Made by a program: the position numbers and the translations under genes | The notes under the pieces: generated by a model | The model's input: only the letters and a program-made list of their open reading frames with translations | Told to the model about the DNA's origin: nothing | Database searches by the model: none | Source: an uncultured Bacteriovorax sp. | GTDB taxonomy: Bacteria > Bdellovibrionota > Bacteriovoracia > Bacteriovoracales > Bacteriovoracaceae | Reading direction: 5' to 3' | Length of the DNA: 64,000 nucleotides | NCBI GenBank assembly: GCA_946480715.1 | Contig: CAMLKK010000011.1 | Span: forward strand, 1-64,000 | Part shown: in pieces, positions 9,368-17,949 of the stretch | Layout of the letters: each line of letters opens with the position of its first letter | How positions within the stretch are numbered: position 1 is the stretch's first letter

Positions 9368-10678
9368 ATGGCTACATCTCAAGGAAAGATAGAGGAATTA
9401 AAGAAACGCGTATTTTATACATTCTTGCTACTGCTAGTTTACAGACTAGCAGCGCAAGTACCTGTTGCAGGTGTTAATGCTTCAGCATTAGCTTCATACT
9501 TCTCTGAAGGCGGCGGCGGAATTTTTGATCTAGTAAACACTTTCAGTGGTGGTGCTTTCAAGAGATTCTCTGTTCTTGCTCTCGGGATCATGCCTTACAT
9601 TACTACATCGATCATCTTCAGCTTATTAGGTGAAGTTGTTCCACAAATCCAAGAAATGCAAGAAGACAGCGAAGGCCATAAGAAAATCCAGAGATGGACT
9701 CGTTATGCTTCAGTACTTCTTTGTTGTATTCAAGGTTACGGTATGGCTGCCGTATTTGAAGGCTTAAGAAGCCCGACAGGTGTTCCACTTATTAATGAAC
9801 CAGGAATGCTTTTCAGATTAACAACGATGATCACACTTGCTGGTGGAACGATGTTTCTTCTTTGGTTAGGTGAACGCATTACTGAGTTTGGTCTTGAAAA
9901 CGGTGTTTCACTCATTATCTTTACAGGTATTGCAGTCGAACTTCCGTCTGAGTTCTTCCAAAAAGTTACACTTTTCAGAAGTGGTGAACTTTCAGGATGG
10001 AGCTTGGCAATTAGTTTAGCCATCATTGTTATCTCTCTCTATATCGTTTCATATATTGAAAGTGCGTTTAGAAATATTCCAGTTCAATATGCTAAGAGAG
10101 TTGTGAACAACCAGGTTTACGGTGGAAATCAAAATCTTCCACTTCGTTTAGATACTGGTGGTGTAATGCCTCCAATCTTAGCTTCATCACTATTGGCTGC
10201 TCCGGCAACTCTAGCGAACTTTGTTCCAGCTACGAGCCCGCTTAAGCCATACGTTGATACGATTCATCAGTCGTTAATGCCAGGTCAATTATTGTTTAAC
10301 CTAGTGTTCGCATTGTTGATTTTTTACATGTCGTTTTTCTATGCTCCAATTCAGTTTAAAACAAAAAAAGTTGCTGAAATGTTGCAGAAGAACAACGCTT
10401 TTGTTCCAGGAATTCGTCCAGGTCAAAAGACGCAAGATTATTTAGATTTCGTTCTTAATAGAGTAACTTTCTTCGGAGCTCTTTTCTTGATCGTGGTTTG
10501 TATTCTTCCATCTGTTATCACTGGAAGTCACAGCCGCTTTGAAGGAACTTCGCTTCTGATCATGGTAAGTGTTGCCATGAGAGTTATGCTGAACGTACAA
10601 ACATTCATGTATTCAGATAAGTATGAGACCGCCTTTAAGAGTAAAGGAAAATACAACGGTCCAAATAGAAGGTTTTAA
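9368..10678 (+). CDS. secY: Protein translocase subunit SecY
   Basis: SecY is the pore of the SecYEG channel for export and membrane insertion. The 436-residue length and about ten hydrophobic segments fit. Family marks are GIMPYITTSIIFSLL, GNQNLPLRLDTGGVMPPILA and FVPGIRPGQKTQDYL. An in-frame TTG lies at 9362, but the ATG at 9368 is better spaced from AGGA (9354-9357). adk follows after three bases. Confidence 0.98.
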   Translation: MATSQGKIEELKKRVFYTFLLLLVYRLAAQVPVAGVNASALASYFSEGGGGIFDLVNTFSGGAFKRFSVLALGIMPYITTSIIFSLLGEVVPQIQEMQEDSEGHKKIQRWTRYASVLLCCIQGYGMAAVFEGLRSPTGVPLINEPGMLFRLTTMITLAGGTMFLLWLGERITEFGLENGVSLIIFTGIAVELPSEFFQKVTLFRSGELSGWSLAISLAIIVISLYIVSYIESAFRNIPVQYAKRVVNNQVYGGNQNLPLRLDTGGVMPPILASSLLAAPATLANFVPATSPLKPYVDTIHQSLMPGQLLFNLVFALLIFYMSFFYAPIQFKTKKVAEMLQKNNAFVPGIRPGQKTQDYLDFVLNRVTFFGALFLIVVCILPSVITGSHSRFEGTSLLIMVSVAMRVMLNVQTFMYSDKYETAFKSKGKYNGPNRRF

Positions 10679-10681
10679 TTA

Positions 10682-11320
10682 ATGAAACCTCACTTGATCA
10701 TACTTGGCGCTCCTGGTTCAGGGAAAGGCACACAGGCGGCGAAGTTAGTTGAAAAAGGCTTTAAGCACATTTCAACTGGCGATCTTCTGAGAAGTGAAAT
10801 TGCTAAAGGTAGTGAATTAGGCCAGAAAGTTTCGGGAATTATTTCTCGCGGTGATTTGGTAGACGATAGTACTGTAATGGCCCTCTTAAAAGCCAACTGC
10901 GACGTAGACAAAGTTAGCTATATTTTTGATGGGTTCCCTCGAAACATTGCTCAGGCGGAAATGCTTGAAGCAGAACTTCTCCAAGGAAGAAAGACCCTCG
11001 CGGTTTACTTCAAGATTGACCTGGGAATTTTAATTGACCGGGTAGTAAATAGAAGAACGTGTGGCAATTGCGGCGAAATTTATAATCTCGCTACAAAAGC
11101 TCCTCGCGTTGCTGATGTTTGCGACAAGTGTGGAGCGAAGGATTCACTTAAGCAAAGAAAAGACGACACTCAAGAAGTTGTTTCTAATCGCTTAAAGATT
11201 TTCGCTGATACAGTTGATCCAATGCTGGCCTTCTATAAATCTAAAGGTGCTTTGGTAGAAATTGATGCTTCTATGCAAGAGTCAGCGGTCACGACAGCAC
11301 TAGAAAAAGTTATTGGTTAA
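10682..11320 (+). CDS. adk: Adenylate kinase, zinc-LID type
   Basis: Adenylate kinase interconverts ATP plus AMP and two ADP. The P-loop GAPGSGKGT is at residues 9-17, and GFPRN marks the AMP-binding region. The LID carries two CxxC pairs (CGNC and CDKC), the metal-binding form common outside the Enterobacteria. At 212 residues it is full length. Its place after secY is standard; map, which often follows, is missing. Confidence 0.97.
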   Translation: MKPHLIILGAPGSGKGTQAAKLVEKGFKHISTGDLLRSEIAKGSELGQKVSGIISRGDLVDDSTVMALLKANCDVDKVSYIFDGFPRNIAQAEMLEAELLQGRKTLAVYFKIDLGILIDRVVNRRTCGNCGEIYNLATKAPRVADVCDKCGAKDSLKQRKDDTQEVVSNRLKIFADTVDPMLAFYKSKGALVEIDASMQESAVTTALEKVIG

Positions 11321-11329
11321 ACAAAATAA

Positions 11330-11358
11330 TTGGGTCTAAATAGCACTTGCTATATAGG
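11330..11358 (+). promoter_or_regulatory. Candidate promoter upstream of infA
   Basis: TTGGGT (11330-11335) and TATAGG (11353-11358) are 17 bases apart in the 73-base adk-infA gap. A second possible pair is TTGCTA (11347-11352) and TATACA (11371-11376), 18 apart. Either could give extra transcription of infA-rpmJ and the alpha genes. Neither matches consensus strongly. Confidence 0.3.
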
Positions 11359-11393
11359 TTTAAATCAGGATATACAACCTGCTTTAGGGAATT

Positions 11394-11612
11394 ATGACTG
11401 ACAAAGATATCATCGAAGTAGAAGGCGAAGTTACTGAGCTTTTGCCGAACACGAAATTTCGTGTGAAGTTGCCGAATGGACACATTATTATCGCTCATAT
11501 TAGCGGTAAAATGCGTATGCACTTTATTAAGATCCTTCCAGGAGACAAAGTTCTGGTTGAGATCAGCAAATACGATTTAACTAAGGGTAGAATAACTTAC
11601 AGAAGTAAGTAG
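11394..11612 (+). CDS. infA: Translation initiation factor IF-1
   Basis: IF-1 binds the 30S A site during initiation. The 72-residue OB-fold protein has the family blocks [37 protein letters not shown] and RITYRSK. AGGGA (11386-11390) precedes the ATG. It lies in the spc-alpha junction next to rpmJ, as in many bacteria. Confidence 0.97.
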   Translation: MTDKDIIEVEGEVTELLPNTKFRVKLPNGHIIIAHISGKMRMHFIKILPGDKVLVEISKYDLTKGRITYRSK

Positions 11613-11632
11613 TTGTAGTGGGGATATAGTTT

Positions 11633-11749
11633 ATGAAAGTTAGAGCTTCAGTAAAAGTCATCTGTAAAGATTGCAAAGTTATCAAAAGAAAAGGTGTTTT
11701 AAGAGTTGTTTGCAAAAGCAGTCCAAAACATAAACAGAGACAAGGATAA
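11633..11749 (+). CDS. rpmJ: 50S ribosomal protein L36
   Basis: This gene of 38 codons plus TAA begins [19 protein letters not shown] and ends SPKHKQRQG. The zinc ligands CxxC (residues 11 and 14), a third Cys (27) and a His (32) match the zinc-binding form of L36. GGGGATA precedes the ATG. Its place between infA and rpsM is the canonical one. Confidence 0.97.
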   Translation: MKVRASVKVICKDCKVIKRKGVLRVVCKSSPKHKQRQG

Positions 11750-11762
11750 TTAGGGGTAATAT

Positions 11763-12146
11763 ATGGCACGTATTTTAGGTGTAGACATTCCAAGAAACAA
11801 AGCAATGAGAATCGCACTTCAATCTCTTTACGGAGTTGGACCAAAAGTAGCGATGGACGTTTTAACTCTTTCTGGAATTGATCCAGAAAAAAGTTCAAAT
11901 GATATTTCTGAAGAAGAAGTTCAGACAATCAGAAAGCACCTTGAAGAAGGTCACGTGGTTGAAGGGGATCTTCGTCGTGAGATCGGTCTTAACATTAAAA
12001 GACTAAAAGATATGGCCTGCTACAGAGGTGTTCGTCATAGAAAATCACTTCCTGTTAGAGGACAAAGAACGCATACAAATGCAAGAACGAGAAAAGGTCC
12101 TGCAGTTGCTATCGCTGGTAAGAAATCAATCAAGTCGCTTAAATAA
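11763..12146 (+). CDS. rpsM: 30S ribosomal protein S13
   Basis: S13 bridges the 30S head to the 50S subunit. The 127-residue protein has [20 protein letters not shown] at its start and the C-terminal signature [25 protein letters not shown] precedes the ATG. It opens the alpha-operon genes, 13 bases after rpmJ. Confidence 0.98.
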   Translation: MARILGVDIPRNKAMRIALQSLYGVGPKVAMDVLTLSGIDPEKSSNDISEEEVQTIRKHLEEGHVVEGDLRREIGLNIKRLKDMACYRGVRHRKSLPVRGQRTHTNARTRKGPAVAIAGKKSIKSLK

Positions 12147-12164
12147 TTAATTTAGGATAGTTAT

Positions 12165-12548
12165 ATGGTAAAAAAAGTTGTTAAGAAAAAAGTAAAAAAG
12201 AACGTATCGCACGGGATTTGTCATATCCAAGCTTCGTTCAATAATACAATCGTAACGTTCACTGATCCTCAAGGGAACGCACTTGCTTGGGCAAGCGCTG
12301 GTCAACTAGGATTCAGAGGATCTAAAAAATCGACTCCATTCGCTGCTCAAACTGCTTCTCTAGAAGCTGCTAAGAGAGCTGTTGAACACGGATTAAACTC
12401 AGTAGAAGTACGAGTAAAAGGTCCAGGAGCTGGTAGAGAGAACGCTATCAGAGCTCTTCTTGGAGCAGGAATCAGAATCGTATCTGTTTCTGATAGAAGC
12501 CCTATTCCTCACAACGGATGTAGAGCACCAAAGAGAAGAAGAGTCTAA
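12165..12548 (+). CDS. rpsK: 30S ribosomal protein S11
   Basis: S11 forms the platform near the E site. The 127-residue protein shows [34 protein letters not shown] and the C-terminal [22 protein letters not shown] lies before the ATG. The next gene is rpoA; rpsD, usually here in proteobacteria, is absent. Confidence 0.98.
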   Translation: MVKKVVKKKVKKNVSHGICHIQASFNNTIVTFTDPQGNALAWASAGQLGFRGSKKSTPFAAQTASLEAAKRAVEHGLNSVEVRVKGPGAGRENAIRALLGAGIRIVSVSDRSPIPHNGCRAPKRRRV

Positions 12549-12572
12549 TTACCTATTTAAGGAGTCGTTGAA

Positions 12573-13601
12573 ATGGATAATTTTACAGCTAAAAACTGGA
12601 ATAGCATGATTAGACCAGTAGCCCTAGAAGCTGAGAGCGAAAGCTTAAGAAATGATTACGGAAAATTCGTAGCAAAACCACTTGAGCGCGGTTACGGCCA
12701 AACTCTTGGTAACTCTCTTCGTAGAGTTCTTCTTTCTTCTCTTCAGGGAGCAGGAATTGTTGCTATCAGAATCGAAGGTGTTGAGCATGAATTCGGCACA
12801 ATCAATAACGTAAAAGAAGAAGTTTCAGAAATCATTCTTAACTTAAAAGAAGTGCGTTTCAAAATTTCTGGAAAAGAAGACACTGTTCTTGTTCTTGAGA
12901 AATCAGGAGAAGGTCCAGTAAGAGCTTCAGACATCGTAACAAACGCTAACGTTGAAATTCTTAACCCAAATCACGTTATCGCTAACATCTCTTCTGGTGG
13001 ATCACTTAAGATCGAACTTAAAGTGGCTCGCGGAAAAGGATACGTTACTGCTGTAGATAACAAAGACGAGTATGAACTACCTGTTGGATGGATCTACCTA
13101 GATACACTTTTCTCGCCAGTTTACCGTGTTAACTACTCTGTTACGAACACTCGTGTTGGTAAGAGAACTGACTTCGATAAATTGACTCTAGAAGTGTGGA
13201 CAAACTCTGGAATTAATCCTGCTGATTCAATCGCTTTCGCTGCGAAAATCCTAAGAGACCAGCTTGCTGTGTTCTTAACTTTCGAAGATGAAGAGCAAGT
13301 TGTTAAGCATGATTCTAAACCAGTTGCTATCTCTTCACCTACAAACAATGCGCTTCTTAAGCCAGTATCTGAACTTGAGCTATCTGTTCGTTCAGCTAAC
13401 TGTCTACAGAATGCAAACATTAAGTATATCTACGAACTCGTTTCGAAGACAGAAGGTGAAATGCTAAGAACGAAGAACTTCGGAAGAAAGTCTTTGAATG
13501 AAATCAAAGAAATTCTTACGAGCATGGGTCTTGGTCTTGGAATGAAAGTTGATAGCTTAATGAAAGATATGCAAGACGGTAAGACTGTAGGTAAAAACTA
13601 A
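12573..13601 (+). CDS. rpoA: RNA polymerase subunit alpha
   Basis: Alpha nucleates RNA polymerase assembly and contacts UP elements and activators. The N-terminal domain (about 1-235) has [20 protein letters not shown]. The C-terminal domain (about 260-330) has the [14 protein letters not shown] helix-hairpin-helix region. At 342 residues it is slightly longer than E. coli alpha (329). AAGGAG precedes the ATG. Confidence 0.98.
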   Translation: MDNFTAKNWNSMIRPVALEAESESLRNDYGKFVAKPLERGYGQTLGNSLRRVLLSSLQGAGIVAIRIEGVEHEFGTINNVKEEVSEIILNLKEVRFKISGKEDTVLVLEKSGEGPVRASDIVTNANVEILNPNHVIANISSGGSLKIELKVARGKGYVTAVDNKDEYELPVGWIYLDTLFSPVYRVNYSVTNTRVGKRTDFDKLTLEVWTNSGINPADSIAFAAKILRDQLAVFLTFEDEEQVVKHDSKPVAISSPTNNALLKPVSELELSVRSANCLQNANIKYIYELVSKTEGEMLRTKNFGRKSLNEIKEILTSMGLGLGMKVDSLMKDMQDGKTVGKN

Positions 13602-13625
13602 GATTTTTTAAAATTAGGTGGAAGT

Positions 13626-13982
13626 ATGAGACACGGTAATCACAAATATACATTAGGCGTAAAGCCAGCTCACAGAACAGCAATCATCAGAAACCTTGCT
13701 GTTGAAGTATTCGATCACGGGAAAATCAAAACGACACATGCTCGTTGTATGGCCCTAAGAGGATACGTTGAAAAACTAATCACTCTTGCTAAGGAAGACA
13801 CTGTTCACAACAGAAGACTTGCTTACGCAAAATTGAACGACAAGAACGCGGTAACGAACCTATTCGTTAACGTAGCACCAAAGTTCAAAACTAGAAACGG
13901 TGGATACACTCGTGTTGTAAAGATCGCTGACGGACGTGTTGGTGACAATGCAAAAATGAGCTACTTCACTCTAGTAGAGTAG
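13626..13982 (+). CDS. rplQ: 50S ribosomal protein L17
   Basis: L17 is a 50S protein near the tunnel exit. The 118-residue protein has the HRTAIIRNLAVEVFDHGKIKT block (usually LxR..A.LR.L...L) and RNGGYTRVVKIADGRVGDNA. AGGTGGAAG precedes the ATG. It ends the ribosomal superoperon, and a strong terminator begins 18 bases downstream. Confidence 0.97.
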   Translation: MRHGNHKYTLGVKPAHRTAIIRNLAVEVFDHGKIKTTHARCMALRGYVEKLITLAKEDTVHNRRLAYAKLNDKNAVTNLFVNVAPKFKTRNGGYTRVVKIADGRVGDNAKMSYFTLVE

Positions 13983-14000
13983 TCTTAAAAAAGTTATTAT

Positions 14001-14028
14001 AAAGCCTCCCTAGTGGAGGCTTTTTTTT
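14001..14028 (+). terminator. Intrinsic terminator after rplQ, overlapping the next gene's ribosome binding site
   Basis: GCCTCC (14004-14009) pairs with GGAGGC (14015-14020) around a five-base loop, extended by AAA/TTT and followed by eight T. The 3' arm GGAGG lies nine bases before the ATG at 14029, so it is also the only Shine-Dalgarno of that gene. TATAAA (13998-14003) touches the 5' arm and could be a -10 box. Confidence 0.85.
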
Positions 14029-14625
14029 ATGCGCTTAAATCTTTTTACAAAATTCGCACTCGTCTTCGGACTTCTTTTTCTCACATATCTTTATGCTCAA
14101 TATGAGCGAAAAAAATATTATTCAGATGATAGCAATAGCGAGAGTGCTCACGTCTTAAAAGAGCTTCCAAACCTTTCAGTTGTTGATGTGAATACCAATG
14201 CAAGGATTTCCGCGCACGACTTCAATAAAGGCTCAATGGGAACGTTTGTTCACGTTTGGGGAACATGGTGTGCTCCTTGTGAAAAAGAGATGCCTGAATT
14301 TTTGGGTTATGCTGATAAGTTAAAAGATACGGGAATTAAATTTCTTCTTGTGGCCGTGAATGACGATTTGATGAAGATTAAAAAGTATCTCGCTCGTTTT
14401 CCTAATATTCCCAAAAATGTGACTTATGCGATTGATACCGACAACAAAGTAATGGACCAATTAGGTACACTAAAAGTGCCGGAGACTTTTCTTTTTAATA
14501 AAGAGGGGAAACACATCAATAAGTTCATTGGGCCGCAAGACTGGTTGGCAGAATCATATGTTACTCGTCTAAACTTTTGGCTAAATGGCGAAATTTCAAC
14601 GCCGACAAAAGTAGAATCCCACTAA
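14029..14625 (+). CDS. Membrane-anchored TlpA/ResA-like thioredoxin-fold protein
   Basis: A 198-residue protein with an N-terminal membrane anchor (residues 7-24) and then a periplasmic thioredoxin fold. The active-site motif WCAPC is in VWGTWCAPCEKEMPEF near residues 81-96. A cis-Pro region follows in LKVPETFLFN. Such proteins reduce disulfides in the periplasm, often for cytochrome c maturation; the partner here is unknown. The ATG directly follows a terminator T-run, with SD GGAGG inside the terminator stem. Confidence 0.85.
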   Translation: MRLNLFTKFALVFGLLFLTYLYAQYERKKYYSDDSNSESAHVLKELPNLSVVDVNTNARISAHDFNKGSMGTFVHVWGTWCAPCEKEMPEFLGYADKLKDTGIKFLLVAVNDDLMKIKKYLARFPNIPKNVTYAIDTDNKVMDQLGTLKVPETFLFNKEGKHINKFIGPQDWLAESYVTRLNFWLNGEISTPTKVESH

Positions 14626-14658
14626 TTGTGTTAAAAAATTCTTCAGTCTAGTTAAGTT

Positions 14659-14683
14659 TTTTCGGAAAGTGCCGAAAAGTTTT
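14659..14683 (+). terminator. Weak terminator after the thioredoxin-like gene
   Basis: TTTTCGG (14659-14665) pairs with CCGAAAA (14672-14678) around a six-base loop, followed by GTTTT. The stem is short and the T-run is only four or five bases, so it may be leaky. Confidence 0.4.
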
Positions 14684-14725
14684 ACAACTTGGGTGTTTAA
14701 AGCCCCTCACTCTTGGGAGAGTTGT

Positions 14726-16291
14726 ATGATTAATTGGCAAGATATGGGAAAACTTCACGTTATTCAAAAACTTGAAGGCATCTTAGGAAAGTGGTTCGAA
14801 GTCGAAATGTTCTATGCTGATTCACACGGAAAGTTGTGGTCAGATCATGCAAATAAAAATTATGCATTCAAGAGTCCATTCATGAAAGTGCAGATGCAAT
14901 CTGCTTACGGACATGATTTCTTAGCTGAAGATGTTGAGAAGATGGTGGAGAGACTTTCTGCTGGTAAAGAAGATCTTGTTGTATACGAATCATATTTCAA
15001 ACACGTTAAAGGTGTTGCGTTCCCAGTGAAGATAGAAGGGGAGTTCGCGGGTGCAGTTTTCGTTTATCCATTTGTTGTTGATACAGCAACAAGTGCAGAT
15101 ATCGAAGCAATCAAAAAACAAATGATCGAATGTGGAACACCGGAATCAGACGCAGCAATGGCGTGTGAAAAAATTAAGAAGATGTGGCCACGTGAACTTG
15201 AATACGTAAAAGAATTAACAGGACTTGTAGCGGAAGAGATGGTTTCATTTCATGATGAGATCACAAAACGCGAAACTCAAATTCAAGCACTGAGCTCTGA
15301 AGTGGGTGAGAAATATCGTTACCACGCGATGATTGGTAAATCGAAAAAGATGCAAGCGATCTATTCACTATTAGAAAAGATTTCTTCTTCTGAATCATCA
15401 GTTCTTATCAACGGTGAAAACGGTACAGGTAAAGAACTTGTGGCGAAAGCGATTCACTTCTATTCACCTAGAAAAGATAAAATGTTTTTAGCTGTTAACT
15501 GTTCAGCGTTTAACGATAACCTTCTTGATTCGGAATTATTCGGTCACGTGAAAGGATCGTTTACGGGAGCGGTTAAAGATAAAAAAGGTCTATTTGAAAC
15601 GGCTAACGGTGGAACGCTGTTCCTGGATGAAATCGGGGATACAACTCTTTCAATGCAAGTAAAACTTCTTCGTGTACTTCAAGAAGGTACTTATCTACCA
15701 GTAGGAGCAACAACTCCTAAAAAAGTAGACGTGAGAATCGTAGCGGCGACAAATAAGAATCTAAAAGAAATGATGGCCAAAGGTGAGTTCCGCGAAGACT
15801 TATATTACAGAATCAACGTTATCAACGTTGCACTTCCACCTCTTCGTGAGCGTCATGACGATATTCCTGTTCTGATGGATTTCTTCCTTAAAAAGAGATG
15901 TGATGAGTCTGGAAAAGCATTAAAAACTTTTGCTAAGAAGTGTATGGAAAAAATGCTTGATTACCCATGGCCAGGGAACGTTCGTGAACTTGAAAACGAA
16001 GTTGAGCGTCTGGTAGTTTTAGCGGGTGATGATAAAGTTATTGATTCATCTAATTTATCAGCGCGTATTCTTGATTGGGGAGCATCGGCTGAGCCAGCGT
16101 TCAAAGGAGTAAACACAGAAGGAACACTTCGTGATGCTCTTGAGCAATTAGAGATTATGATGATTCGTGAAGGATTGAAGCGATGCAATTTCAATAAATC
16201 AAAACTTGCTAAAGAACTCGATATCTCGAGAGCAAGCTTGATTATGAAAGTTGATAAATACGGACTCGATAAAAGAGTTAAAGCTGCCTAA
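14726..16291 (+). CDS. Sigma-54-dependent transcriptional activator (NtrC-like AAA+)
   Basis: A 521-residue enhancer-binding activator for sigma-54 RNA polymerase. About 190 N-terminal residues form an unrecognised sensory region, not a response-regulator receiver. The AAA+ domain has Walker A GENGTGKE (230-237), the sigma-54 contact loop as GSFTGA (277-282) instead of the usual GAFTGA, Walker B LFLDEIG, and [11 protein letters not shown] Fis-type helix-turn-helix ends the protein ([19 protein letters not shown]). The ATG at 14726 has GGGAGAG four bases upstream; a GTG at 14669 has no ribosome binding site. Target genes are not evident. Confidence 0.9.
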   Translation: MINWQDMGKLHVIQKLEGILGKWFEVEMFYADSHGKLWSDHANKNYAFKSPFMKVQMQSAYGHDFLAEDVEKMVERLSAGKEDLVVYESYFKHVKGVAFPVKIEGEFAGAVFVYPFVVDTATSADIEAIKKQMIECGTPESDAAMACEKIKKMWPRELEYVKELTGLVAEEMVSFHDEITKRETQIQALSSEVGEKYRYHAMIGKSKKMQAIYSLLEKISSSESSVLINGENGTGKELVAKAIHFYSPRKDKMFLAVNCSAFNDNLLDSELFGHVKGSFTGAVKDKKGLFETANGGTLFLDEIGDTTLSMQVKLLRVLQEGTYLPVGATTPKKVDVRIVAATNKNLKEMMAKGEFREDLYYRINVINVALPPLRERHDDIPVLMDFFLKKRCDESGKALKTFAKKCMEKMLDYPWPGNVRELENEVERLVVLAGDDKVIDSSNLSARILDWGASAEPAFKGVNTEGTLRDALEQLEIMMIREGLKRCNFNKSKLAKELDISRASLIMKVDKYGLDKRVKAA

Positions 16292-16322
16292 ATTTTTAAT
16301 TAATTGACGCGGAATAAGATAG

Positions 16323-16374
16323 CCTCCTAAGGAATGACGGTATAAAATGCCTCCTTCTTTAGGAGGTTTTTTTT
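16323..16374 (+). terminator. Terminator with alternative pairing, overlapping the carboxylase ribosome binding site
   Basis: CCTCCT (16350-16355) pairs with AGGAGG (16361-16366), followed by eight T, making a terminator. The same 3' arm, as TTAGGAGG (16359-16366), can pair over eight bases with CCTCCTAA at 16323-16330. AGGAGG lies eight bases before the ATG at 16375 and is its Shine-Dalgarno. TATAAA (16341-16346) lies between the two alternative 5' arms and resembles a -10 box. Confidence 0.7.
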
Positions 16375-17940
16375 ATGCATCAAACGCAAACGCTTGAAGG
16401 CAAACGCGAGCTTTTATTAAAACTCAGACATGAGTCAGAGCTCGGCGGTGGCGAAGCAAGAATTAAAAAACAACACGAGCAAGGTAAATATACAGCACGC
16501 GAGAGAATTGAAAGATTAGTAGATCCTGGATCATTTCTTGAATTCGATCGTTTTGTTATCCATAAAAATCAAAACCTCGGTTTAGATAATAAATTTCTTG
16601 GAGACGGTGTCGTTACAGGTATCGCTTCAATCAACGGACAAAAAGTTGCTCTTTTCTCGCAGGACTTTACTTGTTGGGGTGGAGCTCTTGGTGCCGCTCA
16701 CGCAAAGAAAATTTGCAAGATCATGGACTTCGCTCTTGAAAACAGAATTCCAATGATCGGTATCAACGATTCGGGTGGAGCTCGTATTCAAGAAGGTGTT
16801 GAAGGTCTTGCTGGTTACGGAGAGATCTTCTATAGAAACGTTAAGTGTTCTGGAGTAATCCCGCAAATTTCATTGATCATGGGGCCATGTGCAGGTGGAG
16901 CCGTTTATTCTCCTGCTCTAACAGACTTCATTTTCATGGTTGATAAAACATCATACATGTTCGTAACTGGTCCGGATGTAATCAAGACTGTTACTCACGA
17001 AGAAGTGACAAAAGAACAACTTGGTGGAGCGACTGCTCACGCTGAAAAATCTGGTGTTGCTCAATTCAGAGTCGCTACTGAAGATGAGTGTTTCGAGCGC
17101 GTTCGTGAACTTCTAAGCTACATTCCGCCAGCAAACTTCACAAAAGCGACAGCGAAATATACTTCAGATATCGTTTACCGCGATAACGTAAAAATCAAAG
17201 AAACTGTTCCAGCAAATCCGAAAAAACCATACGACATGAAAGAAATCATCTTCGATATCGTTGATGATGCTCAATTTTTAGAAGTTCATAAAGACTATGC
17301 TAAAAACATCATCGTTGGTTTTGCTTCAGTTGGTGGAATTAAAATTGGTATCGTAGCAAACCAGCCAGCAGTACTTGCAGGCGTTCTCGATATCGCTTCT
17401 TCTGAAAAAGCTGCACGCTTTGTTCGTTTCTGTGATGCTTTTGATATTCCTATTCTCACTCTAATCGACGTTCCAGGGTTCTTGCCAGGAACTGTTCAGG
17501 AGTTCGGAGGAATCATTAAGCACGGATCGAAACTTCTTTATGCATATTCAGAAGCAACTGTTCCTCTTATTTCAATCATCACTCGTAAATCTTACGGTGG
17601 TGCATATCTCGTTATGGCTTCAAAACATTTACGTTCAGACGTTAACCTTGCTTACCCAACTGCTGAAATCGCAGTTATGGGTGCTGAAGGCGCAGTTAAC
17701 ATTATCTACCGTGGAGAGTTGGAAGGATTAACTGGAAAAGCTTTCGACGATAAAAAAGCGCAATTGATTGCAGATTACGAAGAAAAATTCGCTAATCCAT
17801 ATCGTGCAGCTGAACTTGGATTCTTAGATGCAGTTATTCTACCGGAAGAAACACGTAAGCGTGTTTATGAATATCTGATTGCACTTAAGAATAAAAAACA
17901 AGAAAAGCCGAAACGCAAACACGGCAACATTCAACTTTAA
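16375..17940 (+). CDS. pccB: Acyl-CoA carboxylase, carboxyltransferase (beta) subunit, probably propionyl-CoA carboxylase
   Basis: This subunit moves CO2 from carboxybiotin to an acyl-CoA. At 521 residues it contains both halves of the carboxyltransferase fold (crotonase-like), as in PccB, and is much longer than the split AccA or AccD. Marks include NDSGGARIQEGVEGLAGYG, GPCAGGAVYSPALTDF and PGFLPGTVQEFGGIIKHGSK. The biotin carboxylase and biotin carrier genes follow immediately. Propionyl-CoA is the likely substrate because methylmalonyl-CoA mutase is also in this window, but acetyl-CoA or broad activity cannot be excluded. The start codon directly follows a terminator T-run. Confidence 0.92.
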   Translation: MHQTQTLEGKRELLLKLRHESELGGGEARIKKQHEQGKYTARERIERLVDPGSFLEFDRFVIHKNQNLGLDNKFLGDGVVTGIASINGQKVALFSQDFTCWGGALGAAHAKKICKIMDFALENRIPMIGINDSGGARIQEGVEGLAGYGEIFYRNVKCSGVIPQISLIMGPCAGGAVYSPALTDFIFMVDKTSYMFVTGPDVIKTVTHEEVTKEQLGGATAHAEKSGVAQFRVATEDECFERVRELLSYIPPANFTKATAKYTSDIVYRDNVKIKETVPANPKKPYDMKEIIFDIVDDAQFLEVHKDYAKNIIVGFASVGGIKIGIVANQPAVLAGVLDIASSEKAARFVRFCDAFDIPILTLIDVPGFLPGTVQEFGGIIKHGSKLLYAYSEATVPLISIITRKSYGGAYLVMASKHLRSDVNLAYPTAEIAVMGAEGAVNIIYRGELEGLTGKAFDDKKAQLIADYEEKFANPYRAAELGFLDAVILPEETRKRVYEYLIALKNKKQEKPKRKHGNIQL

Positions 17941-17949
17941 GAGGCTGAT

